From: Lacinutrix sp. WUR7
GTDB taxonomy: Bacteria; Bacteroidota; Bacteroidia; Flavobacteriales; Flavobacteriaceae
Length of the DNA: 64,000 nt
Assembly (NCBI RefSeq): GCF_016864015.1
Contig: NZ_CP045067.1
Location: 1,089,001 to 1,153,000 of the forward strand
Reading direction: 5' to 3'
Positions 44,641 through 53,713 of the stretch are shown piece by piece. The position numbers were made by a program, and so were the translations under genes. The stretch's first letter is position 1, and each line of letters begins with the position of its first letter. The notes beneath the pieces were generated by a model. The model was given only the letters and a program-made list of their open reading frames with translations, made no database searches and was not told the origin of the DNA.

Positions 44641-45582
44641 TTAAGTTTTAGTTTCGTTAATTGTTACAACGGTTCTTCTATTTTTAGCCTTACCTTCTTC
44701 TGATGCATTATCTGCAATAGGTTCATTAGGTCCTTTAGATGTTGTTTCTATGTTTGTACCTAAAATACCGTTTTGTATTAAATAGCTTTTAGCAAAATCT
44801 GCTCTTTGCTGACCAAGCATTACATTATTAGCCGCATTTCCGGTATTATCTGTATGACCAACTACTAGTACTTTTACACCTAGTTTATCTACACATCTAG
44901 AAATATTAGCTATTTTTTCACGTTGCGATCTTGTTAAGTTAATTTGCGCTTGTCCCGTATTAAAATACAATACCAACGGATTTGCTTTTAAAGCTTCACA
45001 AGCCGCTTTTAAAACCTCTTCATTTACTTTATCATCTTCAGAAACCGCAAACAATTCATAATGAACTGGACCAAAAAAGACTTTATTTTCATCAGCAATC
45101 ATACTATCTTTTAATTCCCCTTTCGTATCTATAATTTTTGAAGAAATGCCTTGAGATACAAAATAGTTTTTAACAGCATTTGCCCTAGCTAGACCTAAAT
45201 TAGGATATGCTGAATTATTTTTTTCCCCACTCGTATAATAACCTATAGTAGCTATTCTTTTGGAAGGGTTTGCATCAAAATACGCTTGAAGATCTAAAAC
45301 AACATTTTTTAATTCCTCTGAAACAGGTTCTAAAACCCTAAAACTAGAATCTTTAAAATGGAAGTTGTCATTACTCTTAAAAGCATAATCACCATCCATA
45401 ATAAAAAAAGGATTTAACGTTGCTTCCATCACATTCGGAGCTTCTACTACAGTCTTTTCATCTCCTTTTTTATGATCGCAGCTTTCGGCATTGCAACAAT
45501 TGCAACATAGCCACCAACACAAAATAGTACCAATGATAATAGTAAGCAAAATACCGATTAGGTAAGATGTTTTTTTACTCAT
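44641..45582 (-). CDS. OmpA-domain protein with Cys-rich anchor and two OmpA-like repeats
   Basis: A 313-residue protein with an uncleaved-looking N-terminal TM (TSYLIGILLTIIIGTILCWW) followed at once by a cysteine cluster (CWWLCCNCCNAESC). The C-terminal OmpA domain is complete (LVVGHTDNTGNAANNVMLGQ with the Asp and Arg that bind peptidoglycan). A degenerate OmpA-like unit precedes it at about 95-165 (ATIGYYTSGEKNNSAYPNLG, then LARANAVKNYF). It is probably anchored in the inner membrane and reaches peptidoglycan. It starts the operon with the HhH protein. Confidence 0.85.
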   Translation of the reverse strand: MSKKTSYLIGILLTIIIGTILCWWLCCNCCNAESCDHKKGDEKTVVEAPNVMEATLNPFFIMDGDYAFKSNDNFHFKDSSFRVLEPVSEELKNVVLDLQAYFDANPSKRIATIGYYTSGEKNNSAYPNLGLARANAVKNYFVSQGISSKIIDTKGELKDSMIADENKVFFGPVHYELFAVSEDDKVNEEVLKAACEALKANPLVLYFNTGQAQINLTRSQREKIANISRCVDKLGVKVLVVGHTDNTGNAANNVMLGQQRADFAKSYLIQNGILGTNIETTSKGPNEPIADNASEEGKAKNRRTVVTINETKT

Positions 45583-45710
45583 TCGTTATTTATCTTATAA
45601 GTTATTGACTATTAAGGTATTGAATTTTTAACATATTATTCCTTTTTAATGTTTAAGATTGTTTTTAAAATCGACTAATGGCTTAAATCTCTCGTTTTTA
45701 AACAAAAAAA

Positions 45711-45732
45711 AGCCACATCTTTCGATGTGGCT
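45711..45732 (-). terminator. Rho-independent terminator after the aldehyde dehydrogenase gene
   Basis: Stem AGCCACATC/GATGTGGCT (9 bp), loop TTTC; on the minus strand it is followed by eight U. It lies 28 bp past the ALDH stop. Confidence 0.88.
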
Positions 45733-45759
45733 CTTCCAAATGTATTTTAATTTATACGA

Positions 45760-47313
45760 CTATAGATCAAATTTAATACCTTGTGCTAAAGGTAATTCGT
45801 CTGAATAGTTTATGGTATTCGTTTGTCTTCTCATGTATACTTTCCATGCATCCGATCCAGACTCACGTCCACCACCTGTTTCTTTTTCACCTCCAAAAGC
45901 TCCACCAATCTCCGCACCAGAAGTTCCGATGTTTACATTTGCAATACCACAATCTGAACCAGCATAAGATAGAAATTTCTCTGCTTCTTTCAGTTCGTTG
46001 GTCATGATTGCTGAAGATAATCCTTGAACAACGCCATTCTGTTTTGCAATAGCATTTTCCACTTCTCCAGAATACTTCATTAAATATAAAATTGGAGCAA
46101 AAGTTTCGTGTTGTACAATTTCAAAATGGTTTTCAGCTTCAATAATTGCTGGTTTTACGTAGCAACCAGATTCATATCCTTCACCTTCTAAAACACCTCC
46201 GTCAACTAATACATTTCCACCTTCCGCTTTTGCTTTTTCAATAGCAGCTAAGTATGTGTTTACAGAATCGTGATCGATTAATGGTCCAATATGATTCTTT
46301 TCATCTAAAGGATTACCAATTGTTAATTGCCCATAAGCGCCAACAATAGCATCTCTCACCTTATCGTAAACAGATTCGTGAATAATTAATCTTCTTGTTG
46401 AAGTACAACGTTGTCCGCAAGTTCCAACAGCTCCAAATACAGCACCAGGAACTACTACTTTTAAATCTGCAGTTGGTGTAATAATAATCGCGTTGTTTCC
46501 TCCTAATTCTAATAATGATTTCCCAAAACGTTCTGCAACAGTTGCTCCAACTATTCTTCCCATTCTTGTAGATCCCGTAGCAGAAACAAGTGGAATTCTT
46601 GCGTCTGTAGTCATCATTTCACCTACTTTGTAATCCCCATTTATAATAGAAGAAATACCTTCTGGTAAATTATTTTCTTTTAAAACTCCTGCTATAATAT
46701 TCTGACAAGCAATAGTACACAAAGGTGCTTTTTCAGAACCTTTCCAAACACAAACATCACCACAAATCCAAGCTAAAGCTGTATTCCAAGCCCAAACTGC
46801 AACTGGAAAGTTAAATGCAGAGATAATACCAACAACACCTATTGGGTGCCATTGTTCTCTCATTACGTGTCCTGGTCTTTCTGAAGGAATCGTTTGTCCG
46901 TTTAACTGTCTAGATAAACCTACTGCGAAATCACAGATGTCAATCATTTCTTGAACCTCACCATAACCTTCTTGCAAAGATTTTCCCATTTCGTAAGAAA
47001 CTAGTTTCCCTAGAGGTTCTTTTAATTCTCTTAATTTATTTCCAAACTGACGTACAATTTCCCCACGTTGTGGCGCAGGCATATTTCTAAAAGATAAAAA
47101 TGCTTTTGTTGCAGCATCCATTACCTTATCATAGTCTTCTCTTGTTGTCGTTTTTACTTTTCCTATTAATTTTCCATCTACTGGAGAATAAGACTCAATA
47201 ACATCTCCGTTCGAAAAATTATTAGAACCTGTTGATGTTCCATCGTTAACCGCTGCAACACCTAATGCTTTTAATGCCTCATCCATTCCGAAATCTGTAG
47301 AAATAGCTTTCAT
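45760..47313 (-). CDS. ALDH7-type aldehyde dehydrogenase (probable piperideine-6-carboxylate/aminoadipate semialdehyde dehydrogenase)
   Basis: A 517-residue NAD-dependent enzyme with the ALDH7 (antiquitin/AmaB) look, oxidising alpha-aminoadipate semialdehyde in lysine breakdown. It shows FNFPVAVWAWNTALAWICGD, the cofactor motif SATGSTRMGRIVGA, the glutamate motif LLELGGNNAIIITP and the catalytic Cys303 in GTCGQRCTSTRR. FGGEKETGGGRESGSDAWK near the C-terminus is typical of ALDH7. Length is normal. It is monocistronic, with a TATCTTTG -7 candidate 35-42 nt upstream and its own terminator. Substrate assignment rests on subfamily resemblance. Confidence 0.9.
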   Translation of the reverse strand: MKAISTDFGMDEALKALGVAAVNDGTSTGSNNFSNGDVIESYSPVDGKLIGKVKTTTREDYDKVMDAATKAFLSFRNMPAPQRGEIVRQFGNKLRELKEPLGKLVSYEMGKSLQEGYGEVQEMIDICDFAVGLSRQLNGQTIPSERPGHVMREQWHPIGVVGIISAFNFPVAVWAWNTALAWICGDVCVWKGSEKAPLCTIACQNIIAGVLKENNLPEGISSIINGDYKVGEMMTTDARIPLVSATGSTRMGRIVGATVAERFGKSLLELGGNNAIIITPTADLKVVVPGAVFGAVGTCGQRCTSTRRLIIHESVYDKVRDAIVGAYGQLTIGNPLDEKNHIGPLIDHDSVNTYLAAIEKAKAEGGNVLVDGGVLEGEGYESGCYVKPAIIEAENHFEIVQHETFAPILYLMKYSGEVENAIAKQNGVVQGLSSAIMTNELKEAEKFLSYAGSDCGIANVNIGTSGAEIGGAFGGEKETGGGRESGSDAWKVYMRRQTNTINYSDELPLAQGIKFDL

Positions 47314-47348
47314 ATTTGTTTATTTTTTACGAATTATTTAATTTCTCT

Positions 47349-47356
47349 CAAAGATA
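47349..47356 (-). promoter_or_regulatory. Candidate -7 element for the ALDH gene
   Basis: TATCTTTG on the minus strand fits TAnnTTTG, 35 nt before the ATG. No clear -33 partner. Confidence 0.35.
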
Positions 47357-47556
47357 CTAATTATTTACCTGTTGAACCCTTGTTTTATTTCTTAAAAATA
47401 TTCGTTTTAATACACAGTAATACCTGCTTCTTTTTTTAACTTTATGAAGAATTTAACAGCAACAAAAAATCTAAAGTGTTTAAGAAAAGAGTATCTATAT
47501 TAATAGGAATTGTATTACAGATCTTTAACATCTATTCACTTTAAAAATCCATCACT

Positions 47557-50500
47557 ATGCGCATCAAGAAACTTCTTGCTTTTGCCTTTATTCTGGCTTT
47601 AGCATTTTCATGTAAAAAACAAGTAGAAGAAACAGACAACATCTTCAAATTTAAAGATTATATAAGTTACACCTCTTCTGGTCGCATCTCTGTTGCAAAT
47701 CCTATTGAAATTAATTTAGCAAATGACGTGGAAGGTTGGGAAATAAACCAAGAGATTACAGAAAACATCGTTTCTATTAAACCACATGTGGATGGAAAAC
47801 TACTAGTAAACAACAAACATTCTTTGCGTTTTGTTCCAGATGAAATACTAGATGCAGACACAGAATATACCGTAGACGTTAAACTGGATAAGATTTTTAA
47901 TAACATTCCTACAGATTTTAAAACCTATACTTTTCAGTTTAAAACCATTACACCAAACTTCAATATTGTTACCAATAATTTGCAATCGTATAGCAAAGAA
48001 TGGCAATACTTAGAAGGTGTAATTCGCGCAGCAGATATTATTACGTTAGAAGAAGCTAAACAATTAGTGCAAGCTTCGCAAAGCGGAAAAAATTTAGCAA
48101 TCGTTTGGAATGAATCCTATAAAAAAGAAAAACTTTTCGAATTTAAAATAGATAGCATCCATCGTTTGGTTGAAGACAGCCAAATACTTGTAAAATGGAA
48201 CGGAAAAAGTATTCATGCAGAAAACGCTGGGGAAAATATGGTAAACATTCCTGGTAAAAACAACTTTACCATTACTAAAGTCGATGTTATACAAACTCCA
48301 GAACAATACGTATCTATCAATTTTTCAGACCCTTTAAAAAAGCAACAAAATTTTGATGGTTTAGTGACTATTCAGAATGTGAAAAACCCAAAATACATAG
48401 TAGATGGCAATGTATTAAAAGCGTACCCAAATACAAAAGTGGTTGGTAATGTGCAAGTAGATGTTTTTCAAGGAATAGCAAATACCGATGGTTATAAACT
48501 GAAGAAACCATTTTCAGAATTGATTGCTTTTGAAGATGAAAAACCACAAATTAGATTAATAAGTAATGGTGTAATTCTACCTAATTCCGAAGAACTAAAA
48601 TTCAATTTTGAAGCGGTTAATTTAAAAGCGGTTGATGTTCGTATCATCAAAATTTTTGAAGATAATGTATTGCAGTTTTTACAAGATAACAACCTTAACA
48701 ATACCAACAGAAATGATGTACGACGCGTAGGAAGAAGAATTGCAAAGCAAACCATCACCTTACAAGACGAATCACAAAACACAGGAAAGTGGAAAACCTA
48801 TAGCATCGATTTATCTAAATATATGAAAGCCGATCCTGGAGCAATCTATCGTGTAGAATTAGAAATGAAAAAGGAATATGCTCTGTACAATTGTGATAGC
48901 AATTCTAACATTACAAACTCCGAAGATAACGACGATTATTATGAAGAGGAATACTACGAAGAAGACTATTATTACGAAGATTATAACGAAACAGCAACCG
49001 AAGACGAAGACCTTCGAGAAGAAGAATATTGGGACAATCTAACCTACAGCTACCAAAACAATTATTACAATTGGAACGACAGAAAAAACCCTTGTAAAGA
49101 AGCTTTTTATAACAACAAAACTGTTGCGCAAAATCTATTAGCATCTAACATTGGTGTGATTGCAAAAAAAGGCGCAAACAACAACTATTACTTTGCGGTT
49201 ACTAATATTTTAGACACCAATCCAGAAGTTGGAGCAACGGTTGCTATCTATAATTTTCAGCAACAAGAAATTGCAAAAACCAAAACAGATACAGAAGGAT
49301 TGGCCACAATTCTTGTCGAAAACCATGCTGCTTTCGCCATTGTTTCCAAAGGAAATAATACAAGCTACATCAAACTAAACGATGGTAATTCTTTATCCTT
49401 AAGCAAGTTTGATGTTTCTGGAAATCATATACAACGCGGACTTAAAGGATACATTTATGGGGAACGTGGTGTTTGGCGACCAGGAGATACTTTGCATTTG
49501 TCTTTTATGTTAAACGATGCAGGAAACAAACTACCAAAAGCGCATCCTGTAAAAATGGAAATCACTGACGCAAACGGCAAACTTGCGTATAGAAATGTTA
49601 CCACAAATAACCTCAACAATTTATACACCTTTACAGTTCCTACTGCTACCGAAGACAAAACAGGAAACTGGAATGCGAAAGTTTCGGTTGGTGGTGCTAC
49701 TTTTTATAAAGGCTTAAAAGTGGAAACGGTAAAACCAAATCGTTTGAAAATTAAAGTCGATTTTGAAGACGAAGTACTTTCTGGTGAAAATCCGTTAAAC
49801 GGAAAATTAGATGTAAAATGGCTACATGGCGCTCCTGCAAAAAATGTTAGAACCGAAATTAAAGCGAAATTCAGCAATGCATATACCAGCTTTAAAAACT
49901 ATTCTGACTATACATTTAGAGATCCATCGCGCTCTTTTTCTACGGAAGAAATCGTCATTTTTGATGGTAAAGTAAACGAAGAAGGTGTAGCCGATATCAC
50001 TACCAAACTAAGTGTTGGAAGCAATGCACCAGGAATGTTAAACGCACAATTTTTAGTTCGTGCTTTCGAAAATGGAGGGGATTTTTCTATGGATGCTTTT
50101 ACCAAACAATATGCTCCTTATAAGTCTTTTGTAGGTTTAAAATCACCAAAAGGAAAAGGTTACGGATCTTTTGTGACTAACGAAAATCAGACTTTTGATA
50201 TTGTGGTTGTAGATGCCCAAGGAAACCCTATAAAAAGAAATGATTTAGAGGTAAAAGTATACAAGATAAACTGGCGTTGGTGGTGGAATTCTTCCTATGA
50301 CAACCTATCTTCATACACTTCCAGCACCTATCATCAGGCCTACAAAAACATGAAGTTAAATACTGATGCTAACGGAAAAACTAGTTTCACCTTAAACATT
50401 CCGGAAAACGATAAAGGTCGTTTCCTTATCCGTGTATTTGATCCTAAAAGCGGACATGCAACAGGGCGAACCGCGTACTTTTATAAAAACTGGTATACAC

Positions 50501-53127
50501 CTTCTGGAGATAAAGAAGCTGCAAAAATGTTAGCCTTTGCTTCCGATAAAGAAAATTATAATGTAGGAGAAACCGCAACTATTACTTTTCCTTCAGGTAG
50601 CGAAGGCCGCGCTTTAGTAAGTATTGAAAATGGCACAGAAGTATTGGAACATAAATGGGTGAAAACTACCAAAGGAGAAACTACGGTAACTATTCCTATT
50701 ACCTCCAAAATGGCGCCTAATGTGTTTGTCAATATTTCGCTTTTACAACCACATGCTATTACTGCTAACGATTTACCAATTCGTTTGTATGGTGTAATTC
50801 CAATAATGGTGGAAGATCCTAACACCAAACTAGAACCCCAATTAAAAATGGCTAGTGTTTTACGTCCGGAACAAGAATTTGAAGTGTTTGTTTCCGAAAA
50901 AAACAACAAAGCAATGACCTACACTATTGCAATGGTAGAAGAAGGCTTGCTAGATTTAACACGATTTAAAACACCAAATGCGTGGAACGAATTTTACAAA
51001 CGGGAAGCTTTAGGTGTCAAAACTTGGGATGTTTTTGACGATGTCATTGGTGCATATTCCGGAAGCGTAGATCAGATATTTGCTATTGGTGGAGATGGTG
51101 CTGCTGCAGATGGTAAAAACAAAAAAGCAAATCGCTTTAAACCTGTCGTAACTTTTTTAGGTCCTTTTCAATTAGATGCTGGCGGTAATAAAGCACATAA
51201 AATCAAAATGCCGAATTATATTGGTTCGGTAAGAACGATGGTTGTTGCAGGAGATATTAAAAACGAAGCTTACGGAAGTACAGATAAAACGGTTCAAGTA
51301 AAAAAACCGCTAATGGTATTAGCAACGCTTCCGCGGAAATTAAGTCCGGGCGAAAAAGTAACGCTTCCAGTTACTGTTTTTGCTATGGAACCAAATATTA
51401 AAAAGGTAAACATTAGCTTAAAATTAAGCGATGGAATCGAAGTTGTTGGTAGCAAAACACAAGCATTAACTTTTGCAAAACCAGACGAACAAATGGTTTA
51501 TTTTGAACTAGATGTTAGTAAAGCAAAAGGTATAAATACGGTGGAAGTAATTGCCAGTGGCAATGGTGAAAAATCGACCTATAAAGTCGAATTAGATGTT
51601 GTAAACACCAACCCGATAACTTCTGTAGCTTTAGATAAAGACCTAGAAGCAAATGCTTCCGAAAATCTAGATTTCACAACCTTTGGTGTTACTGGAACCA
51701 ATAGAGCAACGGTAGAGTTTTCTACCATGCCTCCAATGGATTTTTCTAGAAGATTGCAATACTTAGTACAGTATCCACATGGCTGCGTGGAACAAACAAC
51801 ATCTGGCGTTTTTCCGCAGTTATACTTGCAAGATATTTTCGATTTAACCTTTAAGAAAAAACAAGAAATCCAATCGAATATAGAAAACGGCATCAAACGT
51901 TTAGGACATTTTCAAAGACCAAATGGCGGAATGAGTTATTGGATGGGAGAAAATAATGCCAATGATTGGGGAACCAGTTACGCTGGTCATTTTATGATAG
52001 AAGCCGAAAAGAAAGGATTTGTGCTTCCGCTTACTTTTAAAAGCAATTGGATTGCCTACCAAAAACAAGCCGCTCGGGATTGGCGACCAAGCTATAAAAC
52101 CTATAACTCTGATCTTGCACAAGCATACCGATTATACACATTGGCCTTAGCTGGAAGTGCCGATTTAGCAGCAATGAATAGACTTCGTGAGTTTACCGAA
52201 ATTTCTAACGAAGCAAAATGGCGCTTGGCTGCTGCTTACGCATTAGCTGGACAAGGTGAAGCAAGTACACAAATTTCTAAAACAGCCAATATTGAATTCT
52301 TGCCTCCTAGATATAATTATTACACTTATGGTTCTGTCAATAGAAATCGAGCTATGGCATTAGAAACTATGGTAATAACCAAAGATCCACGTGCAAGAGA
52401 TTTAGCGAAAACAATTGCTAAAGATTTGTCTAAAGATAAATGGATGAGTACACAAACCACAGCATATAGTTTACTTGCAATGGCAAAAATGGTAGAAGCT
52501 AATGGCGGAAAAGCAATCAAACTACAATATACGGTAAACGGAAAAACAGAAGAAATAGACACGAAAAGCGCTATTGCACAGCGAGATTTAATTGTTAAAG
52601 AAGGAAGTAATTCGCTTTCCTTTAAAAACAACCAAGGCAATCTAGTTTATGTTCGTGTGTTAAATTCTGGAAAACTGCCTTTAGGAAACGAAAAAACAGA
52701 GCAACGTGGATTAAGTGTTTCAGTAGTGTATAAAGATTTACAAGGAAACACCATAGACATTTCTAAGTTACAACAAGGTCAGGATTTTGTAGCAACCGTT
52801 AAAGTGAGTAATCTTAAAAATGAAAAGGTGAATGATGTGGCGCTAACGCAAATTTTTCCTTCCGGTTGGGAAATTGTAAACACACGTTTTACAGACTTTG
52901 GAAGCAGTACTACTAGCCAAGCTAGGTTTACAGATATTCGTGATGATCGTGTGAATTTCTATTTCGATTTAAATAAAAAAGGAAAATACGATACCAATAC
53001 CTTTAATGTCATGCTGAATGCTTCTTATTTAGGAACTTACTATCTACCAGGAATACAAGCAGAAGCAATGTATGATAATGAGTTTTTAGTAAGGAATAAA
53101 GGGCGTTGGATTGAAGTTGTGAAGTAA
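47557..53127 (+). CDS. Bacterial alpha-2-macroglobulin lipoprotein (YfaS/MagD family)
   Basis: A 1856-residue giant protease-trap lipoprotein, with signal and lipobox in LAFAFILALAFSCKKQ. Tandem macroglobulin domains fill residues about 30-1290, including an MG2-type YIYGERGVWRPGDTLHLSFM near 635. The thioester motif is intact at Cys1410-Val-Glu-Gln1413 (PHGCVEQTT), followed by the alpha/alpha toroid (PNGGMSYWMGENNANDWGTS). A Tyr/Asp/Glu-only tract at about 452-505 is unusual. Paired with pbpC, as in enterobacteria, it is thought to guard the periplasm against proteases when the wall is breached. The ATG at 47557 gives a proper signal peptide. Confidence 0.95.
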   Translation: MRIKKLLAFAFILALAFSCKKQVEETDNIFKFKDYISYTSSGRISVANPIEINLANDVEGWEINQEITENIVSIKPHVDGKLLVNNKHSLRFVPDEILDADTEYTVDVKLDKIFNNIPTDFKTYTFQFKTITPNFNIVTNNLQSYSKEWQYLEGVIRAADIITLEEAKQLVQASQSGKNLAIVWNESYKKEKLFEFKIDSIHRLVEDSQILVKWNGKSIHAENAGENMVNIPGKNNFTITKVDVIQTPEQYVSINFSDPLKKQQNFDGLVTIQNVKNPKYIVDGNVLKAYPNTKVVGNVQVDVFQGIANTDGYKLKKPFSELIAFEDEKPQIRLISNGVILPNSEELKFNFEAVNLKAVDVRIIKIFEDNVLQFLQDNNLNNTNRNDVRRVGRRIAKQTITLQDESQNTGKWKTYSIDLSKYMKADPGAIYRVELEMKKEYALYNCDSNSNITNSEDNDDYYEEEYYEEDYYYEDYNETATEDEDLREEEYWDNLTYSYQNNYYNWNDRKNPCKEAFYNNKTVAQNLLASNIGVIAKKGANNNYYFAVTNILDTNPEVGATVAIYNFQQQEIAKTKTDTEGLATILVENHAAFAIVSKGNNTSYIKLNDGNSLSLSKFDVSGNHIQRGLKGYIYGERGVWRPGDTLHLSFMLNDAGNKLPKAHPVKMEITDANGKLAYRNVTTNNLNNLYTFTVPTATEDKTGNWNAKVSVGGATFYKGLKVETVKPNRLKIKVDFEDEVLSGENPLNGKLDVKWLHGAPAKNVRTEIKAKFSNAYTSFKNYSDYTFRDPSRSFSTEEIVIFDGKVNEEGVADITTKLSVGSNAPGMLNAQFLVRAFENGGDFSMDAFTKQYAPYKSFVGLKSPKGKGYGSFVTNENQTFDIVVVDAQGNPIKRNDLEVKVYKINWRWWWNSSYDNLSSYTSSTYHQAYKNMKLNTDANGKTSFTLNIPENDKGRFLIRVFDPKSGHATGRTAYFYKNWYTPSGDKEAAKMLAFASDKENYNVGETATITFPSGSEGRALVSIENGTEVLEHKWVKTTKGETTVTIPITSKMAPNVFVNISLLQPHAITANDLPIRLYGVIPIMVEDPNTKLEPQLKMASVLRPEQEFEVFVSEKNNKAMTYTIAMVEEGLLDLTRFKTPNAWNEFYKREALGVKTWDVFDDVIGAYSGSVDQIFAIGGDGAAADGKNKKANRFKPVVTFLGPFQLDAGGNKAHKIKMPNYIGSVRTMVVAGDIKNEAYGSTDKTVQVKKPLMVLATLPRKLSPGEKVTLPVTVFAMEPNIKKVNISLKLSDGIEVVGSKTQALTFAKPDEQMVYFELDVSKAKGINTVEVIASGNGEKSTYKVELDVVNTNPITSVALDKDLEANASENLDFTTFGVTGTNRATVEFSTMPPMDFSRRLQYLVQYPHGCVEQTTSGVFPQLYLQDIFDLTFKKKQEIQSNIENGIKRLGHFQRPNGGMSYWMGENNANDWGTSYAGHFMIEAEKKGFVLPLTFKSNWIAYQKQAARDWRPSYKTYNSDLAQAYRLYTLALAGSADLAAMNRLREFTEISNEAKWRLAAAYALAGQGEASTQISKTANIEFLPPRYNYYTYGSVNRNRAMALETMVITKDPRARDLAKTIAKDLSKDKWMSTQTTAYSLLAMAKMVEANGGKAIKLQYTVNGKTEEIDTKSAIAQRDLIVKEGSNSLSFKNNQGNLVYVRVLNSGKLPLGNEKTEQRGLSVSVVYKDLQGNTIDISKLQQGQDFVATVKVSNLKNEKVNDVALTQIFPSGWEIVNTRFTDFGSSTTSQARFTDIRDDRVNFYFDLNKKGKYDTNTFNVMLNASYLGTYYLPGIQAEAMYDNEFLVRNKGRWIEVVK

Positions 53128-53130
53128 CCA

Positions 53131-53150
53131 ATTCCTGCGCAGGCAGGAAT
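53131..53150. repeat. Short dispersed palindrome ATTCCTGC-GCAG-GCAGGAAT
   Basis: A perfect 8-bp stem 4 bp after the macroglobulin stop codon, the same spacing from a stop as the copy at 2234-2253. Confidence 0.7.
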
Positions 53151-53204
53151 CTCATAACAGAAAAGCACTGGTTTTTAATTTTAAAAAAAACATAGCAGAT
53201 TAGC

Positions 53205-53278
53205 GCGTTAAGGATTGAACGGTTTGTTTGAGCTCCTCGAAGAGAGCGAGGAGTGAAAGCCTGACCTTTAGGTAACGC
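53205..53278 (+). repeat. Dispersed GCGTTA/TAACGC element, copy C
   Basis: A 74-bp element with perfect GCGTTA/TAACGC ends, aligned without gaps to copy B. Its central hairpin CTCCTCG/CGAGGAG has 7 bp, and an ACCT/AGGT stem lies near the right end (ACCTTTAGGT). It sits between the macroglobulin gene and the small monooxygenase-fold gene. Confidence 0.65.
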
Positions 53279-53361
53279 CAAAATAAATTAAATAATTTGT
53301 CACTTTTGCCTTTGTAGGTGTTTTCCACCAACAAAGGCAAAAAATTAAATAATTGTCATTT

Positions 53362-53673
53362 ATGAATAATGAATCGAAACCGTATTACGCCTTAATTTTC
53401 ACTTCCACACAAAATAAAAACATAGAAGGCTATGCGGAAATGGCTGAAAAAATGGAAACCCTAGCCAAACAACAAAAGGGTTTTATTGGTATAGAATCTG
53501 CTAGGGAAGATGTTGGTATTACCATAAGTTATTGGGAAACTCTAGAAGATATTAAAAACTGGAAACAACAAAGTGAGCATGTACAAGCACAACTAAAAGG
53601 TAGACAAGATTGGTATAGTTGGTATCATGTAAGAATTTGCAAAGTAGAGCGCGAGTATGAATTTAATAGTTAA
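53362..53673 (+). CDS. Antibiotic biosynthesis monooxygenase (ABM) domain protein
   Basis: A 103-residue cytoplasmic dimeric alpha+beta barrel protein. From the ATG at 53362 it reads YYALIFTSTQNKNIEGYAEM, then QQKGFIGIESAREDVGITIS, then YWETLEDIKNWKQQSEH, the standard ABM pattern with a conserved Trp-x-x3-H. An upstream in-frame TTG three codons earlier is less likely. Relatives include haem-degrading and quinone monooxygenases, but no catalytic assignment is possible from sequence. It stands between the macroglobulin and pbpC genes, which are normally adjacent. Confidence 0.85.
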   Translation: MNNESKPYYALIFTSTQNKNIEGYAEMAEKMETLAKQQKGFIGIESAREDVGITISYWETLEDIKNWKQQSEHVQAQLKGRQDWYSWYHVRICKVEREYEFNS

Positions 53674-53713
53674 TCCTTTTATTAGGCGATAAACAACGTG
53701 GTAATCTTTTATA

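Noticed and set aside
53009-53281. 90-codon minus-strand frame over the end of the macroglobulin gene and repeat copy C
   Set aside because: Half lies inside a well-supported gene on the other strand and the rest is repeat DNA; no protein-like features.
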